Below, in pieces: positions 1 to 7,487 of a stretch of DNA of 41,065 nt. The stretch is from Candidatus Neomarinimicrobiota bacterium (GTDB lineage Bacteria > Fidelibacterota > UBA8477 > JABMPR01). Each line of letters opens with the position of its first letter. The first letter of the stretch is position 1. The DNA is taken from the NCBI GenBank assembly GCA_016784545.1, contig JADHUM010000037.1, positions 1 to 41,065 on the forward strand, written 5' to 3'. Below the pieces are notes generated by a model, which had not been told where the DNA came from, did no database searches, and saw nothing but the letters and a program-made list of their open reading frames with translations. The position numbers were made by a program, and so were the translations under genes.

Positions 1-1325
1 TTATACGACCGTATGGATATGCGATCTGGGAGAATTTTCAAGCTATCCTGAATCAAATGTTTAAGGACACGGGTCATGTGAATGCATACTTTCCCATGTT
101 TATACCTGAACACTTCCTCCAGAAGGAAGCTGAACATGTTGAGGGATTCGCACCAGAAGTTGCTGTGGTTACTCATGCCGGTGGGAAAGAACTGGAAGAG
201 CCCCTGGTTGTTCGTCCTACTTCTGAAACCATTATCTGGCACATGTACAAGAAATGGATTTCCTCATACAGAGACTTGCCCCTTCTGATTAATCAATGGG
301 CCAATGTTGTGCGCTGGGAAATGCGCACCCGTTTGTTTTTACGCACGACTGAGTTCTTGTGGCAGGAAGGTCATACTGCCCATGCCACGGCAGAAGAGGC
401 TGAAGCAGAAACTTTGCAAATGCTTGAGGTGTATCGCCGTTTTGCTGAAGATTACATGGCCATGCCAGTGATCACGGGTCAGAAGACTGAATCCGAAAAA
501 TTTGCCGGAGCAATAAATACTTTTTCAATTGAAGCTATGATGCGAGATACTAAAGCGCTTCAATCAGGTACCAGTCATTATCTCGGGCAAAATTTTGCCA
601 AAGCATTTGAGGTGACCTTTCAGAACAAAGACAACAAGGAAGAGTTTGTCTATGCCACAAGCTGGGGTGTCAGCACCCGCCTGGTTGGTGGTCTTATCAT
701 GTGCCATGGTGATGATAAAGGCTTGATTTTACCTCCCAAAGTGGCTCCCTATCAGGTGGTAATCATTCCCATCTTTCGCAAAGATACCAAAGAACTTGTC
801 ATGGATAAGGTCAACGAAATTGTCGCTGATTTGAAGGTGGCTGAAGTTCGTGTCCATGTGGATGATGATGAGAAGAGTTCACCTGGTTTTAAATTTAATG
901 AGTGGGAAATGTGCGGCGTTCCCATGAGGGTTGAGATTGGACCCAAGGATATTGAGAAGGGACATGCCGTGGTCGTCATCAGGCATTCCTCTGAGAAACA
1001 TTTTATCCAATTAACTGAGCTTGTGAAATTCCTGGCAGATCAGCAGGACATTGTTCAACAGGAACTATTTCAACGTGCCCTGGATTTCCGTGAAGCCAAC
1101 ACCCATACTGTGGAAAACTGGGAGGACTTTAAGGAAACCCTGGAAAACAAGGGTGGCTTTATCAAAGCCTATTGGAATGGTTCTGCTGAGGTTGAAGAAA
1201 AGATAAAAAATGAAACCAAAGCAACCATCCGCTGTATTCCTTTTGAGCAACCCGAAGCCTCAGGAAAGTGTGTGTATACTGGCGACGATAGCACGCAGCA
1301 GGTGATTTTTGCCAAAGCATATTAG
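1..1325 (+). CDS. proS: Prolyl-tRNA synthetase, 5'-truncated by window edge
   Basis: Class II aminoacyl-tRNA synthetase that charges tRNA-Pro with proline in the cytoplasm. The reading frame is already open at base 3 ([16 protein letters not shown], a conserved ProRS stretch), so the true start lies upstream and roughly 40-60 residues are missing. Visible landmarks are RPTSE, motif 2 (VVRWEMRTR...[12 protein letters not shown]), and motif 3 ([19 protein letters not shown]). The anticodon-binding domain starts near [11 protein letters not shown], and the protein ends in FAKAY. This is the eukaryote/archaeal-type ProRS without the editing insertion. The family's C-terminal zinc site looks reduced: only two Cys (IRCIP and GKCVYTG) remain near the end. 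The gene converges on the minus-strand operon that follows and is closed by a terminator just after its stop codon. Confidence 0.95.
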   Translation, partial: IRPYGYAIWENFQAILNQMFKDTGHVNAYFPMFIPEHFLQKEAEHVEGFAPEVAVVTHAGGKELEEPLVVRPTSETIIWHMYKKWISSYRDLPLLINQWANVVRWEMRTRLFLRTTEFLWQEGHTAHATAEEAEAETLQMLEVYRRFAEDYMAMPVITGQKTESEKFAGAINTFSIEAMMRDTKALQSGTSHYLGQNFAKAFEVTFQNKDNKEEFVYATSWGVSTRLVGGLIMCHGDDKGLILPPKVAPYQVVIIPIFRKDTKELVMDKVNEIVADLKVAEVRVHVDDDEKSSPGFKFNEWEMCGVPMRVEIGPKDIEKGHAVVVIRHSSEKHFIQLTELVKFLADQQDIVQQELFQRALDFREANTHTVENWEDFKETLENKGGFIKAYWNGSAEVEEKIKNETKATIRCIPFEQPEASGKCVYTGDDSTQQVIFAKAY

Positions 1326-1340
1326 ACTATGATAAAAATT

Positions 1341-1368
1341 CCAGGTTGGGATTCGAATCCCAACCTGG
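1341..1368. repeat. 28-nt perfect palindrome with GGATTCGAATCC core
   Basis: The sequence reads identically on both strands, with arms CCAGGTTGGGATTC / GAATCCCAACCTGG. It lies 16 nt after the proS stop codon and just before the terminator hairpin. No U-tract follows it on either strand, so it is not itself a canonical terminator. A second palindrome with the same core and similar outer arms is at 22166-22191, also just after a plus-strand stop codon. Function unknown; it may be a short dispersed palindromic repeat. Confidence 0.7.
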
Positions 1369-1370
1369 GA

Positions 1371-1421
1371 GTAATAATAAAAAAAGCCCCCACCAAACAG
1401 TGAGGGCTTTTTTATTATTAC
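1371..1421. terminator. Bidirectional intrinsic terminator
   Basis: The arms GTAATAATAAAAAAAGCCC and GGGCTTTTTTATTATTAC pair almost perfectly (one extra A), with a CAC/GTG extension and a short loop. There is an A-run before and a T-run after the GC stem on both strands. It sits between convergent proS and the DUF4395 gene and overlaps the latter's stop codon. Confidence 0.9.
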
Positions 1422-2083
1422 TCTTCCACTTGGGAGTGACTGCTCAGCCCAAACAGATCATAGGGCGGTTTGCTGTAAAAATCATTAAATAATTGAATGG
1501 TCAGCAGCATATAAACAACAAAACCAGAGAGAATCAACCAATGTACTCTGGATGTTTTCTGAATTTCATGCCGATCTTTTATTTCGCAGACTTCTCCAGG
1601 GCAATATTGTGCTTTCTCCTTGTAAATCCATGGATAGACCTTGCATCCCAGGCAGATGCCAAATGCTGATTCAAAGAATAGAAATATGAGACATATGAAA
1701 CAGATCAGACCAGTAATGGGACTATATGAATTGACAAGTACAATGAGGACAAACATGACTATGGCCATGCCAATTCCAATATACCAGGCGAATTTCTTTT
1801 GCTGTGCGCCAACATATTCTGGAACTTGATTCCTCACTATCAAACGACCAACAATAAGAGTTGGGGAATATCTTGGGTTGATAAAAACGCGAATCAACAT
1901 GTCTGTCAGAAAAAAGGTAACGGCGTACTTAATTGGCGTAAAATTACCAGCACCACCAGCAGCTTGAATTGAAAATAACATCACCAGAAAAAGAAGACCT
2001 GCAGCAGCTCGTATTTCCCGCTCATTTAATACAGGGATATTGTAGCCATCAACCTTTTCACCAAACCCAATAATTTTACTCAT
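1418..2083 (-). CDS. DUF4395 family membrane protein
   Basis: A 221-residue integral membrane protein matching the DUF4395 pattern: a first hydrophobic helix after 'NEREIRAAAGLLFL', then 'FFLTDMLIRVFINPRYSPTLIVGRL', two close helices, and the hallmark AFGICLGCKVY segment with a CxxC pair. A further helix (WLILSGFVVYMLLTI) near the C-terminus is extra to the usual domain. The start is preceded by AAGGAA on the minus strand. It begins 29 nt after the second efflux permease and is probably the last gene of that operon, ended by the bidirectional terminator. The family's function is not known; the CxxC pair invites a redox or metal role, which is inference. Confidence 0.8.
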   Translation of the reverse strand: MSKIIGFGEKVDGYNIPVLNEREIRAAAGLLFLVMLFSIQAAGGAGNFTPIKYAVTFFLTDMLIRVFINPRYSPTLIVGRLIVRNQVPEYVGAQQKKFAWYIGIGMAIVMFVLIVLVNSYSPITGLICFICLIFLFFESAFGICLGCKVYPWIYKEKAQYCPGEVCEIKDRHEIQKTSRVHWLILSGFVVYMLLTIQLFNDFYSKPPYDLFGLSSHSQVEE

Positions 2084-2112
2084 TTTATTCCTTCGTTTTA
2101 TTTTGATTAGTT

Positions 2113-3369
2113 TTACTCATGGCGCAGTGATTCTATGGGATCCAGACCTGCTGCCTTATAGGCAGGGTATATACCAAATACGATCCCGATAAAAGAACAG
2201 ACTCCCAATCCAATAAACACCCAGTCGATAGGGATAACCGGTGCCACGTTTTTGAATACCAGAGTCACCATATTTCCCACACCGATCCCCAGGAGAACGC
2301 CAATAACACCGCCAATTAAGGAGAGAAAAACGGCTTCCAATAGAAACTGGAACAGAATGTTATTCCGTGTTGCCCCAATGGCCTTTCTGACACCAATTTC
2401 CTTGATGCGTTCACTTACTGAAACCAGCATGATATTCATAATGCCGATTCCAGCCACAACAAGAGCAATCACACTTACTGCTCCGGCGAACATTTTTATT
2501 CCTGCAGTGAAAGAGCCAAATGTATCGATGAGGGCATCATTTGAGGTGACCTCAAAATCATTCTCATCTTCAGGACCCAAGCCACGAACGATACGCATTT
2601 GATCAATAACTTCTTCTTTGGTCAGATCAAAACTCTCAGCATCTGGAGCTTTTATGGAAATACCCAAAGAAGTCCAGCGGCTTCCATAATACTGGAGATA
2701 AGTGGTAATTGGGACAATGACAAAATTATCCTGGCTTTGGCCAAACATCTCCCCCTTGCGTTGTAGTGCACCGATAATATCAAAACTTATTCCATTGATG
2801 CTAATGGACTGGTTGATGGGATCCTGGAAGGGAAATAGTTTTTGAATGACATCTGTACCAAGAATAACAACCCGGCGATTGTATTCGATATCCTCAGGGA
2901 TAAAGTTACGGCCATAGTCGAGCTTGTGATTCAGCGCTTCCAGCCCAAACTCATCAACTCCCTGAACACCAACATTAGGGTTGGTCGATTCTTTTTTAAA
3001 CCGTATAGTTTTTCCGCCTGTCCCATCCTGAGCGCTCACAAATTCAGCGCCCATCATACGCTCTCTTAATTCGAGTGCCATATCATAGGTGATATTGGGG
3101 CGGCGCCAATATTTCCGTCGACTGTTATGATCTCCCATCTGAATTACAGGCGATTTTTGCACAAAGATCACGTCTGAACCAAACACATTTAAGCCCGTGT
3201 TAATGGAGGACTCCAGAGTACGAATGGCAGTCATTACTGCAATAATCGCAAAAACGCCAATCACGATACCCAGTAGAGTGAGAATTGATCTGAGCAGGTT
3301 GTCCTTGATCGCTTCCAAGGCCATAAAGAAGGCGTCATTTAAGGTTTTAAAGGTTGTTCTGATATACAT
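2113..3369 (-). CDS. MacB-type ABC transporter permease (second)
   Basis: A 418-residue inner-membrane permease of the MacB/FtsX type, without a fused ATPase. Layout: a transmembrane helix after a short cytoplasmic start (LRSILTLLGIVIGVFAIIAVM), a periplasmic MacB_PCD-like domain of about 240 residues, then three C-terminal helices of the FtsX domain (GAVSVIALVVAGIGIMNIML...; ...FLLEAVFLSLIGG...; IPIDWVFIGLGVCSF...). It includes the coupling-helix region SERIKEIGVRKAIGA and ends DPIESLRHE. With the first permease (3786-5006) and the ATPase (5095-5796) it would make a heteromeric mechanotransmission ABC pump. Its Shine-Dalgarno (GAGGA, 10 nt before ATG) lies just outside the REP-like repeat, inside the 3' end of the GIY-YIG gene. 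Confidence 0.9.
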   Translation of the reverse strand: MYIRTTFKTLNDAFFMALEAIKDNLLRSILTLLGIVIGVFAIIAVMTAIRTLESSINTGLNVFGSDVIFVQKSPVIQMGDHNSRRKYWRRPNITYDMALELRERMMGAEFVSAQDGTGGKTIRFKKESTNPNVGVQGVDEFGLEALNHKLDYGRNFIPEDIEYNRRVVILGTDVIQKLFPFQDPINQSISINGISFDIIGALQRKGEMFGQSQDNFVIVPITTYLQYYGSRWTSLGISIKAPDAESFDLTKEEVIDQMRIVRGLGPEDENDFEVTSNDALIDTFGSFTAGIKMFAGAVSVIALVVAGIGIMNIMLVSVSERIKEIGVRKAIGATRNNILFQFLLEAVFLSLIGGVIGVLLGIGVGNMVTLVFKNVAPVIPIDWVFIGLGVCSFIGIVFGIYPAYKAAGLDPIESLRHE

Positions 3370-3371
3370 GG

Positions 3372-3710
3372 CTAATCATCCTCGTTATCCCGAGCGGAGT
3401 CGAGGGAGAAGTTATTGCTGTGGCTGGAGTTTTTACATCTGGCTAACAAGTGAAGCGTATCCCGATCCTCGCTTATTAGAGCCTTTTTCTTTTGCTCACT
3501 CCAATTTTTTATCTGTCGCTCTAAGAGGATGGCATCTTGAATATCCATCATATCCGAATTCCAGAGCAATTTAACTGGTCTTCTTGAATGGGTGAAACCG
3601 TAAAAACTTCCCTCATGGTGTTGTGCCAATCTAACCTCGAGATTGCTGGTCTCCCCAGTATACAATGACGAATCTGAACATTCTAATCTGTAAACTTGTC
3701 CCCGTTTCAT
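3372..3710 (-). CDS. GIY-YIG nuclease (UPF0213-like), full-length copy
   Basis: A 112-residue small GIY-YIG endonuclease of the YhbQ/UPF0213 type. Visible motifs: VYRLECSDSSLYTG (the GIY...YIG equivalent), R27 in NLEVRL, H31-H32, RRPVKLLW, the metal-binding Glu (E64) in LLERQIKN, and the conserved tail WSEQKKKALI. It lies in the same orientation as the efflux operon, between two permease genes. Its last residues (SLDSARDNEDD) are encoded by the left inverted repeat of the unit, and its stop codon is 2 nt before the next permease's ATG. A diverged second copy (52 of 69 aligned residues identical) is at 5944-6153. Confidence 0.9.
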   Translation of the reverse strand: MKRGQVYRLECSDSSLYTGETSNLEVRLAQHHEGSFYGFTHSRRPVKLLWNSDMMDIQDAILLERQIKNWSEQKKKALISEDRDTLHLLARCKNSSHSNNFSLDSARDNEDD

Positions 3711-3745
3711 ATGTTAGATATCCCTCGACTCCGCTCGGGATGACG
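3383..3745. mobile_element. GIY-YIG unit 1 bounded by 25-nt REP-like inverted repeats
   Basis: The ends 3383-3407 and 3721-3745 are inverted copies with one mismatch in 25 (core TCCCTCGACTCCGCTCGGGA, followed by TGACG). Each end starts TCCC and ends GGGA, so it can fold back imperfectly on itself. The only gene inside is the GIY-YIG nuclease. The unit interrupts the gap between two permease genes of one operon. No transposase and no obvious target-site duplication was seen. The mobile status is inferred from repetition at 5841-6187 and 38547-38717. Confidence 0.65.
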
Positions 3746-3785
3746 ATCTGGAATACTATGGCTCATAACGATTTCACTACCTCTT

Positions 3786-5006
3786 CTACTCGTATCTCAA
3801 GGCTTCGATAGGATCAAGTTTTGCCCCTTTTCGGGCTGGAGCCAGACCAGCGAACAAGCCCACGATAGCACTTAGCGCAATAGCCATGAAGGCCACGCCA
3901 AATGACATGGTAGCAGGGAATAAGAATTTACTGATAGCCATGCTGATCAGGGTGGAGATGATTAATCCCACCAGACCTCCAGAAGCGGTGATGACCATGG
4001 CTTCAATGAGAAATTGTCCCTGTATCTGACTCCTGGTGGCACCCAGTGCCTTTCGAACACCAATCTCTCGCGTGCGCTCCTTTACTGATACGAACATGAT
4101 GTTGGCAATACCTATTCCACCTACCAGGAGAGAGAGGGCAGTGATAATCATGCCCGTACCACCGATAGCCAGCTTGATACCCTGGTAGGTCTGTCGGAAG
4201 GCATTTTGCTGATTGATGGCAAAATCATCCTTTTCCTCAGGTTTGAGCCCCCGCAATACCCGGACAACACCTCGTAGTTCTTCTTTAGCTTCTTCTACGA
4301 GGTGTTCCGGGACTTTGACCGTGATGCTCCTGCGCCCCCAGGGACCATGAAAAATCTTATTAAAAGTTGCGAGGGGAATGATGACCTGGGTATCATTGGA
4401 AAAAGCACCCATGAACTTCCCCATTTCAGCGAGGACCCCAATAACTCTAAAGCGCTTGGAGCCAGCAAAGATCATTTTATCCACAGGGTTTTCCTGGGGA
4501 AACAGAGTCTTGGCAACTTCAGACCCCAGTAAGACAACCTGGGCACCAGTTCTATCTTCAGACTCGGTGAAAAACCGACCGAATTCAACATCAACAGTGG
4601 AGACTTCAGGATAGTTTGCTGTTACTCCATGGATATAAATATTATCCGCGGATAGTTCTTTATAGCTAAGATTGGCCGACCGGCCTCGCTCTGCTGCCAC
4701 AACCAGGGCATACTGCGAGCGTTCTTTAATTTCATCAGCCATATCCAGATCAATACGTGGACGATTGCGCAATGTCCACCAGTCTTCATCACCAAACCAG
4801 GGCCACTTTTCTACATAAAGATTTCCTCGACCCAGGAATTTCATGCTGTCTTCAAACAAGCCATCAACTCCATTGATCAAGGTGGACATGAGGGAAACAG
4901 CGATGATCCCAATGACAATTCCTGTACCGGTGAGTATTGACCGCGTTTTATGACTCCATAATTCGGCCAGAGCGATACGTAAATTTTCCCAGAAGAAACT
5001 TTTCAT
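3786..5006 (-). CDS. MacB-type ABC transporter permease (first)
   Basis: A 406-residue permease with the same plan as 2113-3369. It has one N-terminal helix (RSILTGTGIVIGIIAVSLMST), a periplasmic MacB_PCD-like domain, and an FtsX domain with three helices near the C-terminus (IITALSLLVGGIGIANIMF; FLIEAMVITASGGLVGLII; FGVAFMAIALSAIVGLFAGL). The coupling segment is KERTREIGVRKALGATRSQ and the end is KLDPIEALRYE. The two permeases are clearly paralogous but diverged, which suggests a heterodimeric pore. No good Shine-Dalgarno is visible upstream; the gap to the ATPase gene carries a degenerate REP-like half-repeat. Confidence 0.9.
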   Translation of the reverse strand: MKSFFWENLRIALAELWSHKTRSILTGTGIVIGIIAVSLMSTLINGVDGLFEDSMKFLGRGNLYVEKWPWFGDEDWWTLRNRPRIDLDMADEIKERSQYALVVAAERGRSANLSYKELSADNIYIHGVTANYPEVSTVDVEFGRFFTESEDRTGAQVVLLGSEVAKTLFPQENPVDKMIFAGSKRFRVIGVLAEMGKFMGAFSNDTQVIIPLATFNKIFHGPWGRRSITVKVPEHLVEEAKEELRGVVRVLRGLKPEEKDDFAINQQNAFRQTYQGIKLAIGGTGMIITALSLLVGGIGIANIMFVSVKERTREIGVRKALGATRSQIQGQFLIEAMVITASGGLVGLIISTLISMAISKFLFPATMSFGVAFMAIALSAIVGLFAGLAPARKGAKLDPIEALRYE

Positions 5007-5037
5007 ATGAGGAGTCTTCGGGGTTCTAAACTTAACT

Positions 5038-5062
5038 GAGCTTGTCTAGGCTCGGGATGACA
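5038..5062. repeat. Degenerate REP-like half-repeat
   Basis: The segment ...GGCTCGGGATGACA matches the outer end of the GIY-YIG unit repeats (CTCGGGATGACG), but the inner half is eroded and no partner repeat was found nearby. It lies between the ATPase and first permease genes, so three of the gaps in this operon hold such sequence. Confidence 0.35.
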
Positions 5063-5094
5063 GTCATTATTTCTCGTCATAAAAAGTGGATGCC

Positions 5095-5796
5095 TCACTT
5101 TTTCTTACCTCGCGGGGTTGCCTCATCCACTGCGATTTTGCCATCGAGGAGTCTAACGACTCGGGAAGCATGGGCTGCAATATGTTCCTCATGAGTAACC
5201 AGAATAATGGTGTTGCCCTGCTTATGGAGCTCATCAAAAAGAACCATAATTTCTTCACCGGTTTTTGAATCAAGATTTCCAGTAGGTTCATCTGCCAGGA
5301 TGATTGCCGGATTGTTTACCAGGGCCCTGGCAACAGCGACCCGTTGACGTTGCCCTCCAGACAGCTCGTTGGGTTTATGGTTGACTCGATCACCCAGGTT
5401 GACTCGCGTGAGGGCTTGAATGGCCATTTCTCGACGAGCGGATGCTTTAATTTCACCATTGTAAATGAGGGGCAGTTCAACATTTCGCAAACTGGTAGAT
5501 TTGGGGAGCAGATTAAAAGTTTGAAAAACGAAGCCGATTTTCTTATTGCGGATATGGGCCAGCTCATCATCACCCATGGTGGCCACATCTATGCCATCCA
5601 TAAAAAACTCCCCTGAAGTGGGAGTATCCAGACATCCCAGGAGGTTCATAAGGGTTGATTTACCTGACCCTGATGGTCCCATAATGGATACATATTCATT
5701 CTGCTCAATGGATACTGAAACCCCATCAAGGGCTCGAACTTCAGAGTTACCCATCTGATAAATTTTGTATAGATCTTTAACCTGGATTAGTGACAT
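5095..5796 (-). CDS. ABC transporter ATPase, MacB/LolD type
   Basis: A 233-residue nucleotide-binding subunit that would power the two MacB-type permeases. Walker A is GPSGSGKS (40-47), the Q-loop is in [10 protein letters not shown], the signature is LSGGQ (145-149), Walker B is IILADEP with E170, the D-loop is NLDS, and the switch His is H202. The length and the segment '[19 protein letters not shown]' are typical of the MacB/LolD/FtsE-like group. It ends in a basic tail (PRGKKK). It is encoded between the adaptor and permease genes of the same operon and separated from the adaptor by a GIY-YIG unit. Confidence 0.93.
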   Translation of the reverse strand: MSLIQVKDLYKIYQMGNSEVRALDGVSVSIEQNEYVSIMGPSGSGKSTLMNLLGCLDTPTSGEFFMDGIDVATMGDDELAHIRNKKIGFVFQTFNLLPKSTSLRNVELPLIYNGEIKASARREMAIQALTRVNLGDRVNHKPNELSGGQRQRVAVARALVNNPAIILADEPTGNLDSKTGEEIMVLFDELHKQGNTIILVTHEEHIAAHASRVVRLLDGKIAVDEATPRGKKK

Positions 5797-5840
5797 ATAT
5801 TTACTCGACTTAGGTCAGGGTTCATGATTGATTCAACTTC

Positions 5841-6187
5841 TGTCATCCCGAGTACTTCCGCCACGCTCAGCACAGGCTTGGTCGAGGGACAGATTATTAC
5901 TGCTACTGGAATTTTTACAGATAGATAACAAATGAAGCGCATCTCAATTTTTTATCTGTCTCTCTAACATAATGGCATCCTGAATATCCATCAGGTTAGT
6001 ATTCCATAAAGATTTTAACGGTCGTCTTCTATGCGTATATCCTTGGAAGTATCCTTCATGATGTTGGTAAAGTCGGTATTCAAGATTACTGGTTACTCCA
6101 GTATATAATGAGTTATCAGCACATTCAAGAATGTATACTTGACCCTGTTTCATGGATTCATATCCCTCGACTCCGCTCGGGATGACG
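5841..6187. mobile_element. GIY-YIG unit 2 with REP-like ends
   Basis: The right end (6163-6187) is identical to the right end of unit 1. The left end (about 5841-5888) is a longer variant in which about 29 nt separate TCCCTCGA from CTCGGGATGAC (read on the minus strand). The gene inside is a diverged, shortened GIY-YIG nuclease in the same orientation as in unit 1. The unit lies between the adaptor and ATPase genes. Confidence 0.6.
5944..6153 (-). CDS. GIY-YIG nuclease, C-terminally truncated copy (likely decaying)
   Basis: A 69-residue product with VYILECADNSLYTG, R27, RRPLKSLW and E64 in MLERQIKN, i.e. the catalytic core. It stops exactly where the intact copy continues with Trp-Ser-Glu and the conserved KKKALI tail. 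Aligning the two genes shows a net 39-nt (13-codon) in-frame loss that leaves a TGA at the junction. Beyond the TGA the frame stays open (DALHLLSICKNSSSSNN..., still recognisable) to a stop at about 5833. It may be a pseudogene; whether the 69-residue core folds is unknown. Confidence 0.75.
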   Translation of the reverse strand: MKQGQVYILECADNSLYTGVTSNLEYRLYQHHEGYFQGYTHRRRPLKSLWNTNLMDIQDAIMLERQIKN

Positions 6188-6233
6188 ATTCAAAATATTG
6201 GTGAGAGTAATGTTCAACTTATTGCTCTACCTA

Positions 6234-7478
6234 TCAGTTCTTCATGTCGTCGGCATTGAATTTTTTACGCTTGGTTATCTTTACCATGTCGCCATCGTTC
6301 AATCCGCGGCTGATTTCCTTGTAGGGACCTGTGACAATTTCATCGTCCAATTCCAGGCCAGCGATAATTTCAAAATCACGCTCCCCAATAATTCCCGTTA
6401 CCACTTCTCTTTGAATGACTTTCTTGCCCTTACCGTTCTCACTCTCCACCACTACAAAAACAACTTCTACAGGCTCAAGATCTTCATCTGGCATATTCAT
6501 GCTGCTGTCAGCTCTTGAAAGTTCTTTATCCTGTTTTTCTCTGAGTTGCTTGGGTTTGCGCATGGTGATGCTCTGTATGGGGACAAAGAGCACATCATTT
6601 TTCACATCCGAACGAATATCAACTGCTGCTGACATACCTGGCCGGATTTCTTTGGGGGGATCTAAAAGACGAATCTGTACTTTGAAATTGGTAACCTGAT
6701 CAAGACTTCCGCCCCCCGTATTCTGTGCGCTGTGGGCAATTTCTGTGACGATTCCCTGAAACATGGTGTCCTGCAGGGCGTCAATTTCAATTTCAGTCGT
6801 ATCACCAAGTGAGACGTCAACCACATCATTTTCGTTCACATCCACAAGAACTTCCATTTCATTCAGATCAGCAATAATCATGATGATATCACGACTAAAG
6901 GCAGAGCCCAAAGCCATTTCACCCACCTCTTTGTTTACCAGGGTAACCGTGCCCGACATGGGCGCAAACATCATGGTCTTATTGTAGTTGTCTTGCGACT
7001 GAGCCAGAGACGCCTCAGCTTGCTTCTTGGCTGACAAGCTCTGCTGATAACGAACCAGGGCGCCCTGATAAATAAGTTCACTCACCAATTTCTTTTGAAA
7101 CAGTTCGTATTGCTGATTCTTTTCTAATTCTGCGAGAGATAGTGAGGCTTCCGAGGATGCCAGAACCTGTTCGGCGCGATCTACATCTGCTTTATAGCGG
7201 GTGGCATCGAGTTGGGCCAGGAACTGACCCTTTTCAACCCAATCACCCTCTTTGACTGCCATGCGAATCACGCGACCTGCTACATCGGCGCTGACATCTA
7301 CTTCTACAACAGGTTGAATTCTTCCCGAAGCAGCAACCTTGTGAACGACCTGCCCCCGCTCCACTTTTGCGGACTGAACCTCTTTATTGTTGCCTTGATC
7401 CTTCTTCACAGCAAAAAAGCCACCGACCCCGATTACAATAACTACGAGGACAATAATTATGATTTTCTTTTTAGACAT
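6234..7478 (-). CDS. HlyD/MacA-like periplasmic adaptor (membrane fusion protein)
   Basis: A 414-residue adaptor linking the inner-membrane ABC pump to the outer-membrane channel. It starts with a lysine-rich tip and one transmembrane helix (IIIIVLVVIVIGVGGFFAV). It then has a lipoyl-like half (SADVAGRVIRMAVKEGDWVEKGQFLAQLD), a coiled-coil hairpin (about 80-165), the second lipoyl half (MMFAPMSGTVTLVNKEVGE), a beta-barrel and a membrane-proximal domain. A charged tail follows. AAGGGG stands 5 nt before the ATG, and only 9 nt separate it from the TolC-like gene, so the two are co-transcribed. It resembles MacA-type adaptors that work with MacB permeases. Confidence 0.93.
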   Translation of the reverse strand: MSKKKIIIIVLVVIVIGVGGFFAVKKDQGNNKEVQSAKVERGQVVHKVAASGRIQPVVEVDVSADVAGRVIRMAVKEGDWVEKGQFLAQLDATRYKADVDRAEQVLASSEASLSLAELEKNQQYELFQKKLVSELIYQGALVRYQQSLSAKKQAEASLAQSQDNYNKTMMFAPMSGTVTLVNKEVGEMALGSAFSRDIIMIIADLNEMEVLVDVNENDVVDVSLGDTTEIEIDALQDTMFQGIVTEIAHSAQNTGGGSLDQVTNFKVQIRLLDPPKEIRPGMSAAVDIRSDVKNDVLFVPIQSITMRKPKQLREKQDKELSRADSSMNMPDEDLEPVEVVFVVVESENGKGKKVIQREVVTGIIGERDFEIIAGLELDDEIVTGPYKEISRGLNDGDMVKITKRKKFNADDMKN

Positions 7479-7487
7479 AACTACCCC

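Noticed and set aside
1341-1368. tRNA-like T-arm sequence GGGATTCGAATCCC
   Set aside because: No acceptor, D or anticodon arm could be drawn around it; the whole stretch is one perfect palindrome. The same holds at 22166-22191.
2252-2602. 116-codon plus-strand frame inside the permease gene
   Set aside because: Antisense shadow of the FtsX-domain coding sequence; composition (rich in Ile/Thr/Pro) mirrors hydrophobic codons on the other strand.
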